Of a stretch of 64,000 nt of DNA, positions 57,561-64,000 are shown piece by piece. Both the position numbers and the translations under genes were made by a program. This DNA is from Tupaia tana. Lineage: Eukaryota > Chordata > Mammalia > Scandentia > Tupaiidae. The stretch is from the NCBI GenBank assembly GCA_026018925.1, contig JAKSZU010000013.1, positions 76,125,791 through 76,189,790 on the forward strand, read 5' to 3'. The stretch's first letter is position 1; each line of letters starts with the position of its first letter. Under the pieces are notes generated by a model. That model was given only the letters and a program-made list of their open reading frames with translations, had not been told where the DNA came from and did no database searches.

Positions 57561-57847
57561 GTTTTTTGTTTGTTTGTTTGTTTGTTTGTTTGTTTTGGAG
57601 AGATTTTTGCTATAGGGCGCGTGCGCTCGCCAGACAGACAGAGAGAGACATAGAGATAGAAAGCGAGAAATCACCCCCCAGGGGGGATGGTCACACCGCA
57701 ATCCCTTCTCCTCCATTCTCCTCTCAGGATCTTGGGCATGCACGCACACGCGCCCGGCATGAGTTTTAAGCCACCGGGTCCAGGACGCGAACCGCGGTTG
57801 ATTATGTGGGAGTCCAGCGACATAGCCATTACACTAACTGCTGGTTC
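57561..57847 (-). repeat. SINE-A, young
   Basis: CCTAAATGTG repeated at 57,551-57,560 and 57,848-57,857. A (TTTG)n-type tail; near-consensus sequence including CCCCCCAGGGGGG. Confidence 0.93.
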
Positions 57848-57901
57848 CCCTAAATGTGGTTTTAATACCAGTCCTGGTGCCTTAAAAGACACAGAAGAAT
57901 G

Positions 57902-58080
57902 GAGCCAACCTGTGGCGTGGTGGTTAAGGACACTGGACTCTCACATGGCCTACTGCGGCTTGAATTCCAGATCTGGTGGCTTGCTTTCTCACTTTCCCTC
58001 TCTTTCTTTTTCATCTTATCTTTCTCTGGTCAAATAAAATAAATAGATAAAGTTAAATAAAATAATTCTTAAAAAAAAAA
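57902..58080 (+). repeat. SINE-B
   Basis: GGAGCCAACCTGTGGCGTGG head, CTCTGGTCAAATAAAATAAA and a poly(A) tail of about 12. Confidence 0.9.
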
Positions 58081-58249
58081 AATCACACACAGCATTGTGA
58101 GTTTCTGTGTGCCCAAAATTCTGAGAGGGAAAAGGAATAAAAGAAAAACAATTGTGGAGTGAGCAAACTCCATTGAGGGAGTTTCTCTCTTTCTCTCTCT
58201 CTTCATTTGGTGAGTGTATGTGCCCTCTAGCAATTAAAAAATAAGATTT

Positions 58250-58270
58250 AAAAATAAATAAATGGAGAGT
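58250..58270 (+). repeat. Left target-site duplication of the composite element
   Basis: 21 bp ending AAATAAATGGAGAGT, identical to 62,511-62,531. The insertion point lies in a TTTAAAAA context, as expected for L1 endonuclease nicking. Confidence 0.95.
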
Positions 58271-58525
58271 AACTGGGCCTCCAGCATACAAAATCCCACA
58301 TGCCCTTCTTCAAGAGACAGCCTGCTCCATGGCTCCTGAGAGCTAGACATGCTGGGAGAAAGGAAGATGTCCCACTCCTAACTGGGCCTCCAGCATACAA
58401 AATCCCACATGAACAGCCCTTCTTCAAGAGACAGCCTGCTCCATGGCTCCTGAGAGCTAGACATGCTGGGAGAAAGGAAGATGTCCCACTCCTAACTGGG
58501 CCTCCAGCATACAAAATCCCACATG
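58271..58525 (+). repeat. 5' tandem monomers, about 110 bp each
   Basis: Unit starts AACTGGGCCTCCAGCATAC at 58,271, 58,380 and 58,494. The first is 109 bp, the second 114 bp (extra AACAG), the third only its first 32 bp. A further partial unit (CCCTTCTTCAAGAGAAAGCC to GAGAGCTAGACA) lies at 58,744-58,796. The near identity of units suggests recent homogenisation. By analogy with mouse L1 5' monomers they may carry promoter activity. Confidence 0.9.
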
Positions 58526-58594
58526 GTAGGAAAACCCCTTTCATATCTCCTGTCTCTGAATCAATCTTGGTCTCTCTCTACCTCTCACTCCCTC

Positions 58595-58639
58595 TCTCTC
58601 TCTCTCTGTCTGTCTGTCTGTCTGTCTGTCTTTTTTTTT
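58595..58639 (+). repeat. (CT)n(CTGT)n(T)n tract
   Basis: CTCTCT, then about six CTGT units, then a T run, inside the composite's 5' region. The HAL1-like copy has a related CTGTCTCTGTGTCTCC tract. Confidence 0.85.
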
Positions 58640-58800
58640 AATTTTTGCTTTTTAGAATTTTTTAAGGTGAGGCGTCTTACAGGGCCCTTTGGCCCCTCCC
58701 TCCTAGGCCTTTATTTTGTTAATAATCCCCTCTGCTCCTCCCAGAACAGCCCTTCTTCAAGAGAAAGCCTGCTCAATGGCTCCTGAGAGCTAGACATTTT

Positions 58801-58824
58801 GCGCGGCGCGCTAGCGCGCCGCGC
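58801..58824. promoter_or_regulatory. Perfect 24-bp CG palindrome
   Basis: Left half GCGCGGCGCGCT is followed directly by its reverse complement, with no spacer and eight CpG dinucleotides or so, in an otherwise AT-rich 5' region. The HAL1-like relative has only TTGCACGG at this place. Regulatory role is inferred, not shown. Confidence 0.7.
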
Positions 58825-59041
58825 GGTTTTCTAATTTTTGATCTTTATTGAAATTTTTTTAATATCAATTTTTCTTTTTTAGACTTATTCCAAAGCTTTT
58901 CTCTTCCTGTTCTCTGTTTCTTGTCTGTTTTTTTTGTTGCTGTTGTTGGTATTGTTTCCCTCTCGCTGCCTCCTTTTCTGCACACTTCTCAACCCTCATA
59001 CTAAACTTCAAAAATTTGGGAAGAAACCGACCATCCACCAG

Positions 59042-59533
59042 ATGACTAGAAATCGCTGCAGGACCACAAGAAATATGGAGAAGCAGGAAAATGCCTCTCC
59101 TCCAATTGAAACGGATAGCTCCTCTTCATCCACACACAGTTCAAGGGAATTCATGGAAATGTCTGATAAACAATTCAGATCATTCATAATGGCAAAGCTA
59201 ACAGAGATCGAAGAGAAGAGAGACAAGGAACTGCTGAAGGGGAAGAAGAAAGGAGCTGAAGAGTTCTAGGAGGTGAGGTAATACATGCAAGATCTAAAAG
59301 AGGAATTTCACACTTTACAAAAGAATCAGATGGAGCTGTTAGAGATGAAGGCTATAATACAAGAAGTCAAAATCTCCCTTGAAAGGATTAAAAGCAGACT
59401 AGATCATTCAGAAAATGGAATCTCTAATGTAGAAAAGAAAATGGCTGGCCTAGAAAGGTCCACCATAAAGACCGAGAAAATGGCCCAAAACTTTGAGAAT
59501 AATATGCAAGAAGTACTAGATACAATTAAACGT
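59042..59533 (+). pseudogene. L1/HAL1 ORF1 N-terminal (coiled-coil) fragment
   Basis: MTRNRCRTTRN..., EMSDKQFRSFIMAKLTEIEEKRDKEL and, after two in-frame stops (about 59,267 and 59,279), QDLKEEFHTLQKNQMELLEMKAI and ERIKSRLDHSENGIS. The match to ORF1 ends at VLDTIKR, exactly before the part that would begin the RRM, where the GC-rich array starts. RNA-binding and C-terminal domains are missing, so the fragment may act, if at all, at RNA level. Confidence 0.88.
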
Positions 59534-62135
59534 CCAGGGGAGGCAGGCGGGGGCTCCGCTCCACGTGCCAGCGCGCGGGGGTGGGGTGGTGGGCGCGGGG
59601 GCTCCACTCCACGTGCTGGGGCGCGGGGTCAGGGTGCTGGGGCTCCGCTCCACGTGCCCTGTCTGGAGGTCCGGCCCGACTGGGGCTCTGCCCTGCGTGC
59701 CGTGGCCGGGGCTCTGTCCCGCGTGCCGTGGCCGGGGTCTGCCCCGCGTGCCGTGGCCGGGGTCTGCCCCGCGTGCCTTGGCCGGGGTCTGCCCCGCGAG
59801 CCGTGGCCGGGGTCTGCCCCGCGTGCCGTGGCCGGGGTCTGCCCCGCGCGCCGTGGCCGGGGCTCTGTCCCGCGCGCCATGGCCGGGGTCTGCCCCGCGC
59901 GCCGTGACCGGGGTGTGCCCCGCGAGCCTTGGCCGGGGTGTGCCCCGAGAGCCTTGGCCGGGGTCTGCCCTGCGTGCCGCGGCCAGGGTCTGCCCCGCGT
60001 GCCGTGGCCGGGGCTCTGCTCCGCATGCCCTATCCGGAGGTCTGGTCCTACCGGGGCTCTGCCCTGCGTGCCGTGGCCGGGGCTCTGACCCCTCGTGCTG
60101 TGGCCAGGGTCTGCCCCGCGTGCCTTGGCCGGGGCTCTGACCCCGCGTGCCGTGGCCGGGGCTCTGACCCCGCGTGCCGTGGCCGGGGCTCTGACCCCCG
60201 CGTGCCGTGGCCGGGGTCTGCCCCACGTGCCTTGGCCGGGGTCTGCCCCGCGTGCCGTGGCCGGGGTCTGCCCCGCGAGCCTTGGCCGGGGTCTGCCCCG
60301 CGTGCCGTGGCCGGGGTCTGTCCCGCGAGCCTTGGCCGGGGAAACTGCCCCGCGTGCCGTGGCCGGGGTCTGCCCCGCGTGCCGTGGCCGGGGTCTGCCC
60401 CGCGTGCCTTGGCCGGGGTCTGCCCCGCGTGCCGTGGCCGGGGTCTGCCCCGCGTGCCGTGGCCGGGGCTCTGCCCCGCGTGCCTTGGCCGGGGTCTGCC
60501 CCGCGTGCCGTGGCCGGGATCTGCCCCGCGTGCCTTGGCCGGGGTCTGCCCCGCGTGCCGTGGCCGGGGCACTGCCCCCGCGTGCCGTGGCCGGGGTCTG
60601 CCCCGCGTGCCGTGGCCGGGGTCTGCCCCGCGTGCCGTGGCCGGGGTCTGCCCCGCGTGCCTTGGCCGGGGTCTGCCCCGCGTGCCGTGGCCGGGATCTG
60701 CCCCGCGTGCCGTGCCGGGGTCTGCCCCGCGTGCCTGCCGGGGAACTGCCCCCGCGTGCCGTGGCCGGGGTCTGCCCCGCGTGCCGTGGCCGGGGTCTGC
60801 CCCGCGTGCCTTGGCCGGGGTCTGCCCCGCGTGCCGTGGCCGGGGCACTGCCCCCGCGTGCCGTGGCCGGGGATCTGCCCCTCGTGCCGTGGCCGGGGCA
60901 CTGCCCCGCGTGCCTTGGCCGGGGCACTGCCCCCGCGTGCCGTGGCCGGGATCTGCCCCGCGTGCCTTGGCCGGGGTCTGCCCCGCGTGCCGTGGCCGGG
61001 GTCTGCCCCGCGTGCCGTGGCCGGGGTCTGCCCCGCGTGCCGTGGCCGGGGTCTGCCCCGCGTGCCGTGGCCGGGGTTCTGCCCCGCGTGCCTTGGCCGG
61101 GGCACTGCCCCCGCGTGCCGTGGCCGGGATCTGCCCCGCGTGCCGTGGCCGGGGCACTGCCCCCGCGTGCCTTGGCCGGGGGTCTGCCCCCGCGTGCCTT
61201 GGCCGGGGTCTGCCCCGCGTGCCTTGGCCGGGATCTGCCCCGCGTGCCGTGGCCGGGGTCTGCCCCGCGTGCCTTGGCCGGGGGGCACTGCCCCCGCGTG
61301 CCGTGGCCGGGGTCTGCCCCGCGTGCCGTGGCCGGGGCACTGCCGGGGTCCCCCGCGTGCCGTGGCCGGGGTCTGCCCCGCGTGCCGTGGCCGGGGCACT
61401 GCCCCGCGTGCCGTGGCCGGGATCTGCCCCGCGTGCCGTGGCCGGGGTCTGCCCCGCGTGCCTTGGCCGGGGCACTGCCCCCGTGCGTGCCGTGGCCTTG
61501 GCCGGGGTCTGCCCCGCGTGCCTTGGCCGGGGTCTGCCCCGCGTGCCTTGGCCGGGGTCTGCCCCGCGTGCCGTGGCCGGGGTCTGCCCCGCGTGCCTTG
61601 GCCGGGATCTGCCCCGCGTGCCGTGGCCGGGGCACTGCCCCGCGTGCCTTGGCCAGGGCACTGCCGTGGGGCACTGCGTGCCGTGGCCCTGCGTGCCGTG
61701 GCCGGGGTCTGCCCCGCGCCTTGCCGTGGCCGTGGGGGATCTGCCCCGCGTGCCTTGCCTTGTCCGGGGCACTGCCCCCGCGTGCCGTGGCCGGGGTCTG
61801 CCCCGCGTGCCGTGGCCGGGGTCTGCCCCGCGTGCCTTGGCCGGGGCACTGCGCCCGCGTGCCGTGGCCGGGGTCTGCCCCGTGTGCCGTGGCCGGGGTC
61901 TGCCCCGCGTGCCTTGGCCGGGGTCTGCCCCGCGTGCCGTAGCCGGGGTCTGCCCCGCAGGCCGTGGCCGGGTCCACCCTGTGTGCCATGGCCGGGGCTC
62001 TGCTCCATGTGCCCTATCCGGAGGTCCGACCCGACCGGGGCTCTGCCCCGCGTGCCGTGGCCAGGGCTCTGACCCCGCGTGCCCTGGCCAGGGTCTGCCC
62101 CGCGTGCCCTGGCCAGGGTCTACCCCGCGTGCCGC
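59534..62135 (+). repeat. GC/CpG-rich minisatellite, 26-bp unit, about 95-100 copies
   Basis: Consensus unit GTCTGCCCCGCGTGCCGTGG plus CCGGGG. Frequent variants: CCTTGG for CCGTGG, GCACTGCCCCC (27-29 bp units), GCTCTGACCCC. Each unit has four CpGs and a GCGTG core. The first 150 bp or so are irregular G/C-rich sequence. Because neither strand has many T/A-rich codons, all six frames stay open for hundreds of codons (up to 830 aa); these are artefacts. Confidence 0.95.
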
Positions 62136-62510
62136 ATCAGTTGATGGCCATCTCTGCTTTCCTGAGCCGCATTCCTGAAACTGTGTTCCATGGAAATTCA
62201 CCTACATTTGCGGGGCTGCACGAGACCCACCCTTGGTCCAGCCCTGAGTGGAGTCTATGTTCCCTATTGTTGGGAACTTTATGATCTGATAATTGGAAAA
62301 AAAAAATCATGTTTATCATAAAAAATAATTAGAATAATAATAATAATGATTGGGGGAAACATAGGAAAGATATTGAATGTTGAAGCGGGGAGATTAATGT
62401 CTCTGTACTGACATGCATGGCATTCCCTTTTGAAAAAGCAATGTAATACACTGTAAAGTTATATGTAATTCAATGTAATAAAAAAAAAATAAAATAAAAT
62501 AAAAAATTAA
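62136..62510 (+). mobile_element. Composite 3' region with L1 3' terminus
   Basis: 62,136-62,290 (CATCTCTGCTTTCCTGAGCC, GGGCTGCACGAGACCC) is of unknown origin. 62,320-62,510 matches the L1 termini at 12.1-12.55 kb and 48.4-48.6 kb (GATTAATGTCTCTGTACTGA, ACACTGTAAAGTTATATGT) and ends in an AAATAAAAT-rich tail. Confidence 0.85.
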
Positions 62511-62531
62511 AAAAATAAATAAATGGAGAGT
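62511..62531 (+). repeat. Right target-site duplication of the composite element
   Basis: Perfect copy of 58,250-58,270, following the A-rich tail. Confidence 0.95.
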
Positions 62532-62726
62532 TTATATACTTCTATTCAAATAGGAAAGAACAGAGCCTGAAAGTTAATTATCTAGGTATAATTAGAAATT
62601 AGAAAAAGAACAGCAAGTTAAAGAAAGGTGAAAAATTACAAATATAAAAGCAGAAATTATTGAAAAAAACAATAAACAGGATAAAGTTATCCAAAATTTA
62701 TTTTCTTAAAACTGCTTTAAAAAGTA

Positions 62727-62900
62727 GGGACCAGCAGGTGGCATGGTGGTTTAGGTGGTGGACCTCCCATATGGCTGACCATGCTTTGATTCCCTGACCT
62801 GATGGCCTGATGGCTTCCTCTCTCTCTCCTCTGTCTCTCTCTCTCGTGAGCACATGTGCCCTATAGCAAATTAAAAAAATAATGATAAGAGAAATCAAAT
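62727..62900 (+). repeat. SINE, form intermediate between A and B
   Basis: Head GGGACCAGCAGGTGGCATGG and CT tract as in SINE-B, but the 3' end is that of SINE-A (GTGAGCACATGTGCCCTATAGC). Flanks AAAACTGCTTTAAAAAGTA and AAAACTGTTTAAAAAATAG mark a decayed target duplication. Confidence 0.88.
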
Positions 62901-63652
62901 AAATAATTTTTAAAACTGTTTAAAAAATAGAAAACCTCTGAAATTGAGTAAGAGAGAAGAAATAACCAATATCAGTAATAAATATGAGGACATAGCCACA
63001 GATCTAAAACATACTTAAATTAATAGAGCATATTATAAAAACATATGCCATTAAATTTCAAAATTTAAATAAAATACAATCAATTAATAAAATACTAATT
63101 AAAACTGAAACAAAATACTTAGAAAAAATAAATTACCTACATTTATTAGGAAATTGATTTTGAAATTTAAATCACCAAGACCACATGATGTCAAGAGCGA
63201 GTTCTACTAACCTTTTAAAAAAAGTAATAAAGCCAATTTGAAGCAAAATCATACAGAGAACATAAACAAGAGAACTTGTTTTAAGTAGTTTTATAAAGAA
63301 ATCACTTTATACTAAATTATAAAATAAAAATATAAAAGCATTTCAAGCAAAGAAAATTATTAGCCAATTGCTGCCATTAATGTAGAAATAAATTGAACCT
63401 ATCAGTTCATAAAAAGCATAATATATTATGAATAATTTGGATTTATTCCAGGAATATAACATTTACTTAATATGTTTAAAACATGAAATGAAATTTAACC
63501 ACATTAACAGAATAAAGAAAATTTATATAATATAGATGTTGAATGGGCATTTAATAAAATTGAAAACATATTATAATAAAATCTCTCAAGCTACCTATAG
63601 AAAATATGTTTCACATACCCGAAATCCTGACTTAATGGAGAATTGGAGGAAA

Positions 63653-63838
63653 AGCACCTGCTGGCGTGGTGGTTAAGGTGCTGGAAACCCACATGGCTGA
63701 CTGCAGTTCGAGTCCCAGACCTGGATGCTTGCTTTCACAATTTTTCGCTCTCTCCCTATCCCATACTCTGTCCCTCTCTGGTTAAATTAAAATAACTAAC
63801 TAAATGAAGTTAAATAAAATAATTCTTTTAAAAAAAGA
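63653..63838 (+). repeat. SINE-B
   Basis: GCACCTGCTGGCGTGGTGG head, GTTCGAGTCCC B box, CTCTGGTTAAATTAAAATAAC tail. AGAAAATATGT occurs at 63,600 and after the tail; about 43 bp of L1-like sequence lies between the first copy and the head, so that match may be chance. Confidence 0.88.
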
Positions 63839-64000
63839 AAATATGTCTCATAATATAATACATAATATCTAAAAAATTTACAACAACCCCCATCCTTAAT
63901 GGTGAAATAGTGATCAAACATTTTCTCTATGAGATTAGGAATAAATCATGAATGATACTAAGTCTATTTTTATTCAGCATTGTACTGGAAATCCCAGCTA

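Larger units (their letters stand above)
57513..58249 (+). repeat. Old SINE-A split by a SINE-A and a SINE-B
   Basis: Head 57,513-57,550 (GGTTGGCCTCCATCAGCTC) and 57,848-57,895; body and tail 58,081-58,249 (GTGCCCAAAATTCTGAGAGG, GAGTGTATGTGCCCTCTAGC). The composite retrotransposon landed in its A-rich tail. Confidence 0.75.
58271..62510 (+). mobile_element. Composite SVA-like retrotransposon (monomer-palindrome-ORF1-VNTR-L1 3' end)
   Basis: The 4,240-bp element lies between perfect 21-bp target duplications. Order: about 2.3 tandem 5' monomers, a pyrimidine-rich spacer, a further partial monomer, a 24-bp CG palindrome, a 5'UTR tail and ORF1 coiled-coil fragment shared with the HAL1-like element at 2.2-4.7 kb, a roughly 2.6-kb GC-rich minisatellite, 150 bp of unknown origin, and about 200 bp of L1 3' terminus with an A-rich tail. 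It encodes no enzyme. Target duplications and the shared 3' end imply trans-mobilisation by L1. The layout parallels SVA and LAVA, but the components differ. I know of no named family with this structure; that is memory, not a search. Confidence 0.88.
56340..64000 (+). mobile_element. Ancient L1 (ORF1 and ORF2 remnants), heavily interrupted
   Basis: 56,340-56,760 resembles L1 ORF1 (GAAAAAAATAACTGCCAACAC, GACTTGCACTAAAGAAAAAC). 57,455-57,512 (CTTATGAGATGTAGCTAAAT) and 62,532-62,650 (TTAGAAAAAGAACAGC) are co-linear ORF2 pieces on both sides of the SINE nest and the composite. ORF2 then runs to the window edge (GGATTTATTCCAGGAATATAA, CAGCATTGTACTGGAAATCC) and continues outside. No frame is intact. 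Confidence 0.65.

Noticed and set aside
59285-60088. 267-aa plus-strand frame joining a coiled coil to an Ala/Pro/Gly-rich repeat
   Set aside because: It starts after two in-frame stops of the ORF1 relict and simply runs into the minisatellite; a fusion protein is not supported.
59534-62135. The hominoid SVA VNTR
   Set aside because: Both are GC-rich and contain CTGCCC motifs, but the 26-bp unit and all flanking components differ from SVA; similarity is of composition.
59516-62201. Very long open frames (up to 830 aa) on both strands in the GC-rich array
   Set aside because: They are translations of the 26-bp repeat in all frames; absence of stops follows from base composition and a unit length not divisible by three. 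No start context, no known domain.
1-64000. Dispersed tRNA genes
   Set aside because: All tRNA-like heads are attached to SINE bodies or their remnants and lack a proper acceptor stem and terminator.
1-64000. Colugo as the source species
   Set aside because: The young L1 passengers first suggested it, but the colugo SINE I remember is built from tRNA-Ile units and does not match SINE-A or SINE-B.

Overview
This window is placental-mammal intergenic or deep-intronic DNA. It is AT-rich, carries CA/TG and GA microsatellites, and is crowded with L1-mobilised repeats. I recognise no host protein-coding exon, no structural RNA gene, and no bacterial or viral gene. Almost all open frames are chance frames inside repeats. 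The placental assignment rests on L1 ORF1/ORF2 fragments of several ages, Tigger/MER2-type DNA transposon remnants and a probable MIR. The species is not identifiable to me: the dominant SINE is tRNA-headed and is not Alu, B1/B2, CAN, the rabbit C repeat, Bov-tA, VES or the colugo tRNA-Ile SINE as I remember them. I use local names. SINE-A is about 245 bp: a tRNA-like head with A box near TAGCGTAATGG and B box GGTTCGAGTCC, a body with CCCCCCTGGGGGG, a CT/TG-rich tract, and an end CTATAGCAAAAACCTCTCC plus oligo(A). SINE-B has the same head joined directly to a CT tract and a TGGTCAAATTAAATAAATAAA-type tail, about 125-185 bp. SINE-C is an older, more diverged family with a body near CATGATC.TGGCTGG.TGAAG.

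Layout: 1-5 kb holds SINEs, a 3' fragment and a long minus-strand copy of a half-L1 (ORF1-only, HAL1-like) element, an old repeat and a small inverted-repeat MITE. At 8.6-13.2 kb there is a deeply nested stack: an old SINE-A split by younger SINEs and by an L1 3' end, which is itself split by a full-length HAL1-like element with perfect 17-bp target duplications. From 13 to 48 kb there is mostly low-copy AT-rich DNA punctuated by SINEs, with two old L1 remnants (about 35-37 kb and 41.4-42.5 kb). At 48.4-51.6 kb there is a 3.2-kb 5'-truncated minus-strand L1 with a decayed reverse transcriptase. From 54.8 to 64 kb there are older L1 pieces with many insertions.

The most notable object is a 4.24-kb composite retrotransposon at 58,271-62,510, bounded by a perfect 21-bp target-site duplication. 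In order it has 5' tandem monomers of about 110 bp, a perfect 24-bp CG palindrome, an L1 ORF1 coiled-coil fragment cut before the RNA-binding domain, a 2.6-kb GC/CpG-rich minisatellite with a 26-bp unit, a 150-bp segment of unknown origin, and a 3' end shared with the autonomous L1 of this genome. Its architecture parallels the hominoid SVA/LAVA composites but is assembled from different parts. The inferred mechanism is that autonomous L1 supplies the enzymes while HAL1-like elements, SINEs and the composite are passengers; target duplications and A-rich tails support this throughout.
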